In this document: piece by piece, positions 1-7,726 of the stretch
Numbering within the stretch: the first letter of the stretch is position 1
How the letters are laid out: each line of letters opens with the position of its first letter
From: CAVPTL01 sp963727235
Lineage (GTDB): Bacteria > Actinomycetota > Thermoleophilia > Gaiellales > JAICJC01
Direction: 5' to 3'
Length of the DNA stretch: 64,000 nucleotides
Assembly (NCBI GenBank): GCA_963727235.1
Contig: CAVSFZ010000022.1
Location: forward strand, 119,390 to 183,389
Notes under the pieces: model-generated
What the model was told of the DNA's origin: nothing
Databases searched by the model: none
Seen by the model: only the letters and a program-made list of their open reading frames with translations
Program-made: the position numbers and the translations under genes

Positions 1-374
1 TGCGGGAGGCCCGCGACGCCTTCGTGATCGTTGCCGCCTGCGCTCCGATCGCGCTGGTGATCTCGGCGCTGGTCGGCACCGCCGGCGGTCAGGTGATCCT
101 GTGGCAGCAACGGGTCACCGCCCCCGTGGTGGTGGCAGCGCTGCTCCTGGCCACGCTTGCCTGCGGTCTGGTGCTGGCCGACCGGGCCGGCCGCAAGGTG
201 ATGCAGCTGCGGCCGCATCCCGTGCACCGGGTGCCGCTGATCATCGTGTCGCTGATCGCCGGTGTGGTGTTGGTGGCGGGAATCCCAACCACCTGGCCGA
301 TCATCATCGGCTGCGCCGTCGTGTGCGCCGTCCTGGGGGCGATCATCGTGTTGGGATCCCTGTTTCAGGGCTGA
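1..374 (+). CDS. membrane protein, 5'-truncated by window edge
   Basis: The frame is open from the window edge to the TGA at 372-374, so this is the C-terminal part of a longer protein. About 120 residues are visible. They hold roughly four hydrophobic stretches separated by a short basic loop (residues around RAGRKVMQLRPHP), so it is an integral membrane protein. A GTG at 24 could start a 116-residue protein, but the only Shine-Dalgarno-like run lies too far upstream, so a truncated gene is more likely. No family is recognised. It ends 20 bp before dapF, which has its own promoter-like element. Confidence 0.55.
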   Translation, partial: REARDAFVIVAACAPIALVISALVGTAGGQVILWQQRVTAPVVVAALLLATLACGLVLADRAGRKVMQLRPHPVHRVPLIIVSLIAGVVLVAGIPTTWPIIIGCAVVCAVLGAIIVLGSLFQG

Positions 375-380
375 CGCGGC

Positions 381-386
381 TATTCT
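381..386 (+). promoter_or_regulatory. -10 element of leaderless dapF promoter
   Basis: TATTCT lies 8 bp upstream of the dapF ATG, with no Shine-Dalgarno sequence between. This geometry places the transcription start at or next to the start codon, as in actinobacterial leaderless mRNAs. No convincing -35 is seen. Confidence 0.4.
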
Positions 387-394
387 CTGCCGTC

Positions 395-1198
395 ATGCGA
401 TTTGAGAAGTTCCAGGCCGTCGGCAACGCCTACCTGGTGATCGAGGGCGTAGGGCCGGACGGCGGTATCCCCGAGGCCGATGTCCGACGCATCTGCCACC
501 CGGACTTCGGGGCGGGCTCCGACGGCATCCTCGAGATCCTGCCGTCGCAGCAGGCCGACGCTCGGGTGCGGATCTATAACCCCGACGGCGGGCAGGCGGA
601 GTTCTCGGGAAACGGCAGCCGGATCGCGGTGTCCTACCTGTGCCGCCGCGACGGCCGTGAGGCGGTCACCATCGAGACGGTCAAAGGCGTCGTCACCGGT
701 GCTGTCGACGGCACGTCGGTCACCATCGATGCCGGCCGCGCCGCGCTCACCGGCGACGATCACGCCCCCGGCAACGGCCCGCCCCCGGCATCGGCATACA
801 CATTCGTGAACGTCGGCAACCCGCACTGCGTGATCCGCGCCGAGGACGTCGACGAACTCGACCTCGCCCAGCTGGGACCGGGAATCGAGCACCACCCCTG
901 GTTTCCCAACCGGGCGAACGTCGAGTTCTACCGCCCCATGGGCGCAAACGACATCCGCATGCGAGTTTGGGAGCGCGGGGCGGGGGAGACGCTCTCGTCC
1001 GGGAGCGGGTCGACCGCCGCAGCGGTCGCGGCCGTCACGGCGGGCGACGTGGCTTCCCCGGTCACGGTCCACACAGATGGAGGGACGCTGGTGATCGAGA
1101 TCGACGACCACCTGAACATCCGCATGACCGGCCCGGTCGAGCCGGTGCTCACGGGCACCTTTGACCCACTGTTCGTGGATCAGCTGGAGGCGCTCTAG
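395..1198 (+). CDS. dapF: diaminopimelate epimerase family protein with both catalytic Cys replaced by Ser
   Basis: This 267-residue protein has the length and two-domain layout of DapF, which interconverts LL- and meso-diaminopimelate in the cytosol for lysine and peptidoglycan synthesis. Conserved landmarks are present: the N-terminal VGNAYLVIE strand, NPDGGQAEFSGNGSR (residues 62-76) and WERGAGETLSSGSGS (192-206). The two acid/base cysteines that define the family (in xCGNG and ACGTG) are Ser71 and Ser202 here. The ATG at 395 was chosen because homology begins there; the frame stays open upstream only because it overlaps the preceding gene. The stop TAG directly abuts the ATG of dapL, so the two are co-transcribed. 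It may be a Ser/Ser epimerase or a DapF-fold protein with another reaction. Confidence 0.85.
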   Translation: MRFEKFQAVGNAYLVIEGVGPDGGIPEADVRRICHPDFGAGSDGILEILPSQQADARVRIYNPDGGQAEFSGNGSRIAVSYLCRRDGREAVTIETVKGVVTGAVDGTSVTIDAGRAALTGDDHAPGNGPPPASAYTFVNVGNPHCVIRAEDVDELDLAQLGPGIEHHPWFPNRANVEFYRPMGANDIRMRVWERGAGETLSSGSGSTAAAVAAVTAGDVASPVTVHTDGGTLVIEIDDHLNIRMTGPVEPVLTGTFDPLFVDQLEAL

Positions 1199-2365
1199 AT
1201 GCGGCTCGCCAAGCGTGTCCAGGATCTCCCGCCGTACCTCTTCGCCGAGTTGGAGCGAAAGATCGCGGAGCGCAAGGCTGCCGGCATCGACGTGATCTCG
1301 CTCGGCATCGGCGACCCCGATCTGCCCACTCCTGACGTGGTGGTGGCTGAGGCCCAGCGGCAGGTGGCGCTGCCCGACACCCACCAGTATCCGTCCAACC
1401 GCGGCCGGCCCCGGTTTCGCGAAGCCGTGGCGACGTTCTACCAGCGGCGGTTCGGTGTCACCCTCGACCCGGACACCGAGATCCTGCCGTTGCTGGGCGG
1501 CAAGGAGGGGGTCGCCCACGTGTGCTGGTCGATGCTCGACCCCGGCGACATCTGCCTGGCCGCCGATCCCGGCTATCCCGTATACACCGGCTCGACCACG
1601 CTGGCCGGTGCCGAGCCGGTGCTGATGCCGCTGCGGGCCGAGAACCACTTCCAGCCTGACCTGGAGGCATTTGGCCCCGACATCACCGATCGCGCCAATC
1701 TGCTCTTCTGCAACTACCCCAACAATCCCACCGGGGCGGTGATCGAGGATGACTTCTTCGAGCGGCTGGCCCGGTTCGGTCTCGATCGGGGAGTGCCGAT
1801 CGTGCACGACAACGCCTACTCGGAGCTGACCTTCGACGGCTACGTCGCACCCAGCTTCCTGGAGGCGCCGGGGGCAAAGGACGCCGGGATCGAGATGTTC
1901 TCCCTGTCGAAGGCCTACAACATGACCGGATGGCGGGTCGGCGCGGCAGTCGGCAACGCCGAGATGATCGCCGGTCTGTGGACGCTCAAGACCAACATCG
2001 ACTCTGGCATGTTCGACGCGATCCAGATGGCCGCGGTGCCCATGCTCGAGGGTCCGCAGGACTTCGTCGCCGACATGCGCGCGGTGTACCTGCGGCGGCG
2101 CGACCTGGTGATCGCGGCGCTGGCCGCGGTCGGCCTGGACGTGCCTGCCCCCAAGGGCACCATCTACATCTGGGTGCCGGTACCCGAGGGGCATACCTCC
2201 GTGTCATTCGCAGAGCTGGTGCTCGAGCAGGCGGCGGTGGTGGTCTCTCCCGGCTCGGCCTACGGACCCAACGGCGAGGGCTATGTGCGATTGTCGCTGA
2301 CGCTGCCCGATGACCGGTTGCGAGAAGCGGTGGGGCGGATCGAGCAGCACCTTCGGGTCAGCTGA
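1199..2365 (+). CDS. dapL: LL-diaminopimelate aminotransferase
   Basis: This 388-residue fold-type I PLP aminotransferase converts tetrahydrodipicolinate plus glutamate directly to LL-diaminopimelate, bypassing the acylated DapD/C/E route. The start LPPYLFAELERKIAE and ISLGIGDPDLPTP are typical of the DapL group. NYPNNPTGA (around 175) and the PLP-lysine motif SLSKAYNMTGWRVG (around 235-248) are intact. It begins on the base after the dapF stop. The pairing fits its function, because LL-DAP is exactly the substrate a DapF would epimerise. A related class I aminotransferase specificity cannot be excluded from sequence alone. Confidence 0.85.
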   Translation: MRLAKRVQDLPPYLFAELERKIAERKAAGIDVISLGIGDPDLPTPDVVVAEAQRQVALPDTHQYPSNRGRPRFREAVATFYQRRFGVTLDPDTEILPLLGGKEGVAHVCWSMLDPGDICLAADPGYPVYTGSTTLAGAEPVLMPLRAENHFQPDLEAFGPDITDRANLLFCNYPNNPTGAVIEDDFFERLARFGLDRGVPIVHDNAYSELTFDGYVAPSFLEAPGAKDAGIEMFSLSKAYNMTGWRVGAAVGNAEMIAGLWTLKTNIDSGMFDAIQMAAVPMLEGPQDFVADMRAVYLRRRDLVIAALAAVGLDVPAPKGTIYIWVPVPEGHTSVSFAELVLEQAAVVVSPGSAYGPNGEGYVRLSLTLPDDRLREAVGRIEQHLRVS

Positions 2366-2373
2366 CCCGACTC

Positions 2374-2379
2374 TATACT
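2374..2379 (+). promoter_or_regulatory. -10 element of leaderless hflX promoter
   Basis: TATACT lies 6 bp upstream of the hflX GTG, with no ribosome-binding site in the short gap after dapL. It predicts a leaderless transcript starting at the GTG. Confidence 0.45.
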
Positions 2380-2385
2380 TGCTCG

Positions 2386-3663
2386 GTGGCAGATCCGATC
2401 GACCATCGCAGCCAAAACGCTCCCGAGCGTGCGGTGGTGATCGCGACGGTGGCCTCGGCGGAGCCCAGCGACGCCCAGCTCGACGAGATGCGCGAGCTGC
2501 TGCGGACGGCCAGGGTCAAGACGGTCGGCACCATGGTGCAGCGACGTGCCCGTCCCGACGCCGCCACCTACCTGGGCAGCGGCAAGCTGGACGAGCTGAA
2601 GGAGTATGCCGACCGCGTCGGAGCCGAGGTGATCGTGTGCGACGACGAGCTCACTCCCCGTCAACAGCGCCATCTCGAGGACCGGCTGGAGATGCGGGTG
2701 GTCGACCGCACCGCCGTGATCCTCGACATCTTCGCCCAGCACGCGCACACTGCGGAGGGCAAGCTCCAGGTCGAGTTGGCCCAGCTGCAGTACAACCTGC
2801 AGCGGATGCGGGGCATGTGGAAGCACCTCGAGCGGCTCGGCGGCGGGGTCGGCACCCGCGGCCCCGGTGAATCCCAGCTCGAGACCGACCGCCGGCTGGC
2901 CCGGCAGCGGGTGGTGCTGCTGCGCGCCCGGCTCAAGGATGTGGCCGGCCACCGTGAGTTGATGCGCAGCCGGCGCACCCGCCGGGCGGTGCCCACGGTG
3001 GCATTGGCGGGCTACACCAACGTCGGCAAGTCGACGCTCCTGAACGCCCTCACCGGCGCCGAGGTGAGCGTCAACGATCGGCTGTTCGAGACGCTCGACC
3101 CGACCACGCGCGCCTTCCGCGAGGACGGCCGCTCGTATCTCGTGACCGACACTGTCGGGTTCATCAGGAAGCTTCCCCACGGCTTGGTGGAGGCTTTTGC
3201 GGCGACGCTCGAGGAGACGCTCGCGGCCGACCTGGTGCTGCTGGTGGCCGACGGCTCAGGCGGCGAGGACGACCTGGTCGACCAGCTCACCGAGGTGCGC
3301 AGCGTGCTGTCGGATATCGGCGCCGATGATCTTCCCCAGATCATGGTGCTGAACAAGGTCGACCAGCTGGACGAGGTCGCACGGCGGAGGCTGCGAAACC
3401 GCTTCCCGGGCGCAGTCCAGGTGTCGGCCGTGACCGGTGAGAACCTGGACGAGCTGAAGCACCGGATCGCCGAGTTCTTCCAGGACCGGTTTGTGGACGT
3501 GCGGCTGCTGATGCCCCACAAGCGGGGAGCCGAGCTGTCGGCGTTGTACGCCAGCGGCGCCCCGATCACCTCCCGCGAGGACAGCGAGGAGGGTGTGCTG
3601 GTCAGCGCTCGGCTGCCACGTGAGCTGCTGTCCCGATACGACGACTACCGGGTGGACGTGTGA
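2386..3663 (+). CDS. hflX: GTPase HflX
   Basis: This 425-residue cytosolic GTPase binds the large ribosomal subunit and rescues or splits stalled ribosomes. The N-terminal HflX domain ends in the family signature GGVGTRGPGESQLETDRR (around 153-170). It is followed by a coiled linker and a G domain with G1 GYTNVGKST, switch II DTVGFIRKLPH and G4 NKVD. A C-terminal HflX subdomain completes the usual length. The GTG start at 2386 sits just after a -10 element. Its stop overlaps the dut start by 4 bp (GTGA), and dut in turn overlaps the Nudix gene, giving a three-gene coupled unit. Confidence 0.95.
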   Translation: MADPIDHRSQNAPERAVVIATVASAEPSDAQLDEMRELLRTARVKTVGTMVQRRARPDAATYLGSGKLDELKEYADRVGAEVIVCDDELTPRQQRHLEDRLEMRVVDRTAVILDIFAQHAHTAEGKLQVELAQLQYNLQRMRGMWKHLERLGGGVGTRGPGESQLETDRRLARQRVVLLRARLKDVAGHRELMRSRRTRRAVPTVALAGYTNVGKSTLLNALTGAEVSVNDRLFETLDPTTRAFREDGRSYLVTDTVGFIRKLPHGLVEAFAATLEETLAADLVLLVADGSGGEDDLVDQLTEVRSVLSDIGADDLPQIMVLNKVDQLDEVARRRLRNRFPGAVQVSAVTGENLDELKHRIAEFFQDRFVDVRLLMPHKRGAELSALYASGAPITSREDSEEGVLVSARLPRELLSRYDDYRVDV

Positions 3664-4106
3664 CGGAGCTCGTATTCAAACGGCTGGATCCTCGGGCACA
3701 CGTGCCTGAACGCGCCTATGACGGCGATGCCGGGCTGGATCTGACCAGCATCGAGACCGCGGTGATCGAACCGATGCAGCGGCGCGTGATCTCGACCGGG
3801 TTGGCGGTGGCGATCCCGCCGGGGCATGCCGGATTTGTGCAGCCCCGGTCCGGACTCGCATTCAAGCACGGCATCTCGATTGTGAACACGCCTGGGCTGA
3901 TCGATTCGGGCTACCGCGGCGAGCTCAAGGTCGTGCTCCTGAACACCGACCGCGAGCACGCGTTCGAGGTCGCCGCCGGCGATCGGATCGCGCAGCTGGT
4001 CGTGCTGGCATTGCCGCAGCTGGAGGTCCGGGAGGCCGACACGCTTCCCGGCTCGGAACGGGCAGAGCGCGGATTCGGGTCGTCGGACGTGGTCGCGGCC
4101 TCGTGA
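3660..4106 (+). CDS. dut: dUTP diphosphatase
   Basis: This 148-residue homotrimeric dUTPase hydrolyses dUTP to dUMP and pyrophosphate, keeping uracil out of DNA and supplying dTMP synthesis. All five family motifs are visible: DGDAGLDL, PRSGLAFKHG (motif 2), NTPGLIDSGYRGELK (motif 3), GDRIAQLVV (motif 4) and the Gly/Ser-rich tail ERAERGFGSSD (motif 5), whose Arg/Phe closes over the nucleotide. The GTG start overlaps the hflX stop, and its own TGA overlaps the Nudix GTG, so translation is probably coupled through all three genes. Confidence 0.96.
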   Translation: MTELVFKRLDPRAHVPERAYDGDAGLDLTSIETAVIEPMQRRVISTGLAVAIPPGHAGFVQPRSGLAFKHGISIVNTPGLIDSGYRGELKVVLLNTDREHAFEVAAGDRIAQLVVLALPQLEVREADTLPGSERAERGFGSSDVVAAS

Positions 4107-4555
4107 TCACGCCGAGAATCCGGGTGGCCGCGCTGCTGACGCACGGCGACTCGGTGCTGCTGTGCCGCCAGCGTAAGGATGGGCGCGCGTATTGGCTGCT
4201 GCCGGGTGGCGGAGTGGAGGTGGGGGAGTCTCTGCACATCGCGCTGGCCCGCGAGCTGATGGAGGAGACCGGGCTCGAGAACGTCACGCTGGAGGGTCCG
4301 ATCGCGATCGCCGAGTCGATCTCCCCGGCCCGCCAGGTTCCGCGCAAGCACGTGGTGCACATCCTCTTCTACGGCGATCTCTCCCACCGCAGCCTGGAGG
4401 AGGTGACATCAGCCGACGATGCCATCGACAGTCATCAGCTGGTGCCGCGCTCCGAACTGGGCAGCGTCGATCTGCGGCCCCCCATCCATCGTTTCCTGGA
4501 GCGGTGGCGCCCCGGCGACCCGTTTGTCCACCTGGGCGAACTCTGGGCCAGGTGA
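4103..4555 (+). CDS. Nudix hydrolase
   Basis: A 150-residue Nudix-fold pyrophosphohydrolase. The Nudix box is complete (GGGVEVGESLHIALARELMEETG, residues about 36-58) and contains the REXXEE core that binds the metal-nucleotide substrate. The substrate is not determined by the sequence. Position behind dut suggests nucleotide-pool cleaning, though this is inference. The GTG start overlaps the dut stop. The stop codon TGA lies inside the left arm of a perfect palindrome, which is also the end of the converging gatD gene. Confidence 0.88.
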   Translation: MITPRIRVAALLTHGDSVLLCRQRKDGRAYWLLPGGGVEVGESLHIALARELMEETGLENVTLEGPIAIAESISPARQVPRKHVVHILFYGDLSHRSLEEVTSADDAIDSHQLVPRSELGSVDLRPPIHRFLERWRPGDPFVHLGELWAR

Positions 4556-4584
4556 ATAAATGGTGCCTGGCACCATTTATTCAC
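4552..4584. repeat. perfect 33-bp palindrome (GTGCC-T-GGCAC family) between convergent genes
   Basis: Two 16-bp perfectly complementary arms, GTGAATAAATGGTGCC and its reverse complement, flank a single central T. The leftmost TGA (4553-4555) is the stop of the Nudix gene, and the TGA on the other strand (4581-4583) is the stop of gatD. As RNA it would form a strong hairpin from either strand, so it probably works as a bidirectional terminator or 3'-end stabiliser. Related copies lie at 17457-17707. Confidence 0.85.
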
Positions 4585-5303
4585 GGTCGCGACGCGGCGA
4601 CACGCTGAGACTCCAGCTCCAGTGAGTCGTCCAGGGGCTCCAGTTCGACCGAGCCGTTTCGGCGTGACAGCGCCTCGGTGATGATCAGGTCGGCCAGCCA
4701 CGGGTTCTTGGGCAGCAGCGGCCCGTGCACGTACGTTCCGATCACGCGGCCGTCGCGAACGCCTTCGCCGCCGTCCTCCCCGTTGTTCCCACGGCCCCGA
4801 ACGACTCTCCCCAGCGGTTTCAGGCCGGCGCCCAGATGCGTGCGCCCGGCGTGGTTCTCGAATCCCACCAGGGTGCGGACGCCGCCCCCCTCGAGATCGC
4901 ACTCCAGCGTGATGTTGCCGATCATGCGATCTTCGCCGGCCACGGTCTCCAGGTCGACCAGCCCGGTGCCCGGCATCTCGTCCCCGTGGTGCCCTCGGTA
5001 CCGATGACCCAGCAGCTGGTACCCGCCGCACACCGCCAGCACCGCCGCGCCGTCGTCGACCGCAGATCGTAGATCACCGGACTTGCTCTGGAGGTCGTGC
5101 GCGACCAGCATCTGATCCCGATCCTGGCCCCCGCCGAGGTAGTACAGATCGGCCTGGGGCAGCGCCTCGCCCAGGCCGCACGTGCTCACCCGGCACTCGA
5201 TCCCGCGCCACTCGCAGCGGCGCAGGAACACCTCGATATTGCCGCGATCGGCATAGATATTGAGATGCTCGGGGTACAGGTGCCCGATCACCATGCCGGT
5301 CAC
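4581..5303 (-). CDS. gatD: lipid II isoglutaminyl synthase, glutaminase subunit GatD
   Basis: This 240-residue class I glutamine amidotransferase subunit supplies ammonia to MurT for amidation of D-Glu to D-isoglutamine in lipid II. It has the CobQ-like start IGHLYPEHLNIYADRGN. The nucleophile is the Cys in AVCGGYQLLG (around residue 94) and the catalytic His lies in GTYVHGPLLPKNP. Length is normal. The GTG at 5303 overlaps the murT stop by 4 bp; an ATG three codons in (5294) is an alternative. The final TGA is inside the palindrome shared with the Nudix gene. Confidence 0.92.
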   Translation of the reverse strand: MTGMVIGHLYPEHLNIYADRGNIEVFLRRCEWRGIECRVSTCGLGEALPQADLYYLGGGQDRDQMLVAHDLQSKSGDLRSAVDDGAAVLAVCGGYQLLGHRYRGHHGDEMPGTGLVDLETVAGEDRMIGNITLECDLEGGGVRTLVGFENHAGRTHLGAGLKPLGRVVRGRGNNGEDGGEGVRDGRVIGTYVHGPLLPKNPWLADLIITEALSRRNGSVELEPLDDSLELESQRVAASRP

Positions 5304-6658
5304 GCCGCCTCCCAGTAGGGACGTACCACGCCGCGCTCGGCCAGGGTATGGCGGAGGTCGAGCATGGCGGTGTAGGTGGCGAGCAGATAGGCGGTTCCGC
5401 CCTCGCCCGCAACCACCGTGTCAAAGGCCGCTCCCAGATCGGGTACGACCTCCACGCGATCGCCGGGCTGGCCCGCATACTTGAGCCGCAACGCCATCTC
5501 GGCGGCGCGTGTGCCGCTGGTGACCGCGTGCTCGAGCTGTCCCTGGAACAGCTCGAAATCCACGTCCCAGATCCAGGACACGTCGCGCCCGTCGGCGATC
5601 CTGTCGTTCAGCGCCAGGAGCACCCGCTTGGGCTCGCCGTCTCGGATCAGAGTCCGCACAACCTCGTTTGCCCCTGCCGGATTCTTGACCAGCACCAGCA
5701 CCGCGTCACGACCGTCCAGGCGTAGTCGCTCAAACCGCCCGAAGGCTGGATCGAACCGCTCCAGCCCGGTCACGATCCGCTCCAGGGAGACGACACCGGT
5801 TGCACACGCAGCTGCGGCCGCGGCCACCGCGTTGTAGACGTTGTAGAGCCCGGGCACGGGCAGCCGCACCGGCGCGGTCCCGAGTGGCGTGACCAGCTGG
5901 AAACGGCAGGCCTCGAGACCCTCGATCTCGACCGCCCTGGCCGCGACCTCCGGCCGCGGCCGGCTGGTGTCGCAGTTGGGGCAGCTCCAATCGCCCAGGT
6001 GGCCCAGGTACACCGCCGTGTAGTCGAGCCGCTGCCCGCAGGCGGCGCACCACTTGGAGTCGGAGGCGTGTTCCATGCCTGCCAGTCCCACGGCCGGATC
6101 GTCGATGCCAAAACCGATCACGCGTGCCGCTCCGGGATCGAGCGATGCCACCAGGGGGTCGTCGACGTTGCGCACCAGGACGCGATCCGAGCCCAGAGTG
6201 GAGGTCAGATCGTTCCACCGCTCTGCGATCGCCTCCAGCTCGCCGTAGCGGTCGAGCTGGTCGCGGAACAGGTTGCCCAGCACCATCACCGTGGGTGCGA
6301 GCTCACGGGCGACGTGGGGGAGGGCAGCCTCGTCGACCTCGAACAGCCCGGCGTCGGCTCCGTCTCGCTCGAGCAGCGCCGACGTCACGCCGGAGGCCAG
6401 GTTCGCCCCCGCCCGGTTGTGACTCAGCCGGAACGGTGGAGCCAGCATCCCGGCCAGCATGCGCGCAGTGGTGGTCTTGCCGTTGGTCGCCGACACCACC
6501 ACCGATCCGCGCTCCAAGCTGCCGCTCAGGCGTGCGATCGCGTCGGAATCAAGCGCCAGCAGCAACCGGCCCGGAAGTGTGGTGCCACCACCGGTGCGGG
6601 TGAAACGGGAGAGTCGCGCCGCCGCCCGCGCCGCGGCCACCTTCGCCCCGAACAGCAC
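5300..6658 (-). CDS. murT: lipid II isoglutaminyl synthase, Mur-ligase subunit MurT
   Basis: This 452-residue Mur-ligase-like ATP-dependent subunit works with GatD at the cytoplasmic membrane on lipid II. It shows the P-loop ATNGKTTTARML (around 56-67), the central Mur ligase domain, and the MurT-specific zinc ribbon CAAC (about 207-210) ... CPNC (about 230-233). The C-terminal DUF1727 region carries the WIWDVDFE motif that includes the acidic residue implicated in GatD contact. It starts 3 bp after a small gene on the same strand and overlaps gatD by 4 bp, so the order is small ORF-murT-gatD. Confidence 0.94.
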   Translation of the reverse strand: MLFGAKVAAARAAARLSRFTRTGGGTTLPGRLLLALDSDAIARLSGSLERGSVVVSATNGKTTTARMLAGMLAPPFRLSHNRAGANLASGVTSALLERDGADAGLFEVDEAALPHVARELAPTVMVLGNLFRDQLDRYGELEAIAERWNDLTSTLGSDRVLVRNVDDPLVASLDPGAARVIGFGIDDPAVGLAGMEHASDSKWCAACGQRLDYTAVYLGHLGDWSCPNCDTSRPRPEVAARAVEIEGLEACRFQLVTPLGTAPVRLPVPGLYNVYNAVAAAAAACATGVVSLERIVTGLERFDPAFGRFERLRLDGRDAVLVLVKNPAGANEVVRTLIRDGEPKRVLLALNDRIADGRDVSWIWDVDFELFQGQLEHAVTSGTRAAEMALRLKYAGQPGDRVEVVPDLGAAFDTVVAGEGGTAYLLATYTAMLDLRHTLAERGVVRPYWEAA

Positions 6659-6661
6659 GCC

Positions 6662-6877
6662 TCAGCCGTCGCTCGAAAGCGCGTGCATCAGCTCCTGGTC
6701 GATCGCGGCCAGCCGCTCCTGCAGACGGTTCCAGGCCTCCGGCTCGGCGTCGTGGTAAGCCTCAGAACCGCGCGTGTGGTCGAGGTATCCCGCCCACGCC
6801 CGTGATCGCATGCGATCGGCGGTCTGCATCAGATTGCAGAACCGCTCGTCGGTGCGGCTTGGGCTACGCAACTTCAT
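6662..6877 (-). CDS. small conserved-looking protein upstream of murT
   Basis: A 71-residue charged, soluble, probably alpha-helical protein (RTDERFCNLMQTADRM near the start, WNRLQERLAAIDQEL near the end). No family is recognised. The stop is 3 bp from the murT start, so it is almost certainly the first gene of the murT-gatD operon and may be a regulator or assembly factor; that role is only positional inference. Confidence 0.6.
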   Translation of the reverse strand: MKLRSPSRTDERFCNLMQTADRMRSRAWAGYLDHTRGSEAYHDAEPEAWNRLQERLAAIDQELMHALSSDG

Positions 6878-6970
6878 ACGCCTGTGATCTTATCGCGTCT
6901 CGCTCGAGGGGACCACCACCGGGTCCCGGTCGACTTGCGTTGACGTGGATACCATCACACGGGTGTGCGC

Positions 6971-6998
6971 TTGCACGCACTGACGAGTTTGTTATAAG
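6971..6998 (+). promoter_or_regulatory. sigma-70-type promoter
   Basis: TTGCAC (6971-6976), a 16-bp spacer and TATAAG (6993-6998) lie about 38 bp upstream of the ATG at 7036. The intervening leader has a purine-rich ACGGAGACGG ribosome-binding site. Confidence 0.5.
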
Positions 6999-7035
6999 CT
7001 CGTGACAGCCACACACTGTCCACGGAGACGGAAAT

Positions 7036-7719
7036 ATGAGGCGAAAAACCGTGTACAGCGCCATCGAGGGGATCGACAGGGGGGAACTCGAGGCGTTTCA
7101 GACGGGTATGCGAAAGCGGTACTCGGATGAATACATCCTCGACGAGTTGCGAACCTGTGCGAAACGCTTGGGGCGCTCACCGACCATGCGCGAGTTCGAA
7201 GCGGACCCCGAGACCACCGTCCATCCACAGACGGTGATCGAGCATTTCAAGTCCTGGAACCGCGCCAAGCGGCTGGCGGGCCTGGTCCCGCGGCGGTTTG
7301 CAACTCAGGAAGAGCTGCTGCGTCTGCTCAAGGACCTCGGTGATGAGCTCGGCAGGGTGCCGACGGCGAAGGACATCGAGGCCCGCAAGGGCTCGATGCC
7401 CTCCAAGTCCCTCTATTGGCACACCTTTGGCTCCCTCAACAACGCACTGAAGCAAGCTGGTTTTGACGTCCCGGTGGGGGAGGAGCGGCTGGATCGTGCG
7501 ATCGACCAGGGTGCGGCGCTGGCGGTGCGCAGCGGCAGGCTGCCCAAGTTCGCCGACTGGGCTCAGGCCCGTCGGTCGGATCCATCGATGCTGACCGAGT
7601 GGCAGGTGTATCGAATGTTCGATGCGCGCCGCGGAGCCTGGTCGACCTTCCAGTACCTGATCCGCAAGCGGCTCGACGCTCAGGGCATCACGGTGTCGCC
7701 CGAAGGTCGCGTCGTCTGA
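7036..7719 (+). CDS. HNH-associated-repeat DNA-binding protein
   Basis: A 227-residue protein built of about three tandem repeats resembling the homing-endonuclease-associated repeat. Each has the pattern hydrophobic helix, LGR.PT..(D/E)(F/I), short linker, then a helix with W.(N)AL/AKxAG. Examples are CAKRLGRSPTMREFEA plus SWNRAKRLAGL, and LGDELGRVPTAKDIEA plus SLNNALKQAGF. No HNH nuclease motif is present, so a sequence-specific DNA-binding or regulatory role is more likely than a nuclease. ATG 7036 has a ribosome-binding site and an upstream promoter. The gene converges on an unrelated hypothetical. Confidence 0.7.
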   Translation: MRRKTVYSAIEGIDRGELEAFQTGMRKRYSDEYILDELRTCAKRLGRSPTMREFEADPETTVHPQTVIEHFKSWNRAKRLAGLVPRRFATQEELLRLLKDLGDELGRVPTAKDIEARKGSMPSKSLYWHTFGSLNNALKQAGFDVPVGEERLDRAIDQGAALAVRSGRLPKFADWAQARRSDPSMLTEWQVYRMFDARRGAWSTFQYLIRKRLDAQGITVSPEGRVV

Positions 7720-7726
7720 GCAGCGC

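Noticed and set aside
101..394. Upstream open extension of the dapF frame
   Set aside because: It runs through the preceding membrane-protein gene with no DapF-like sequence; homology starts at ATG 395.
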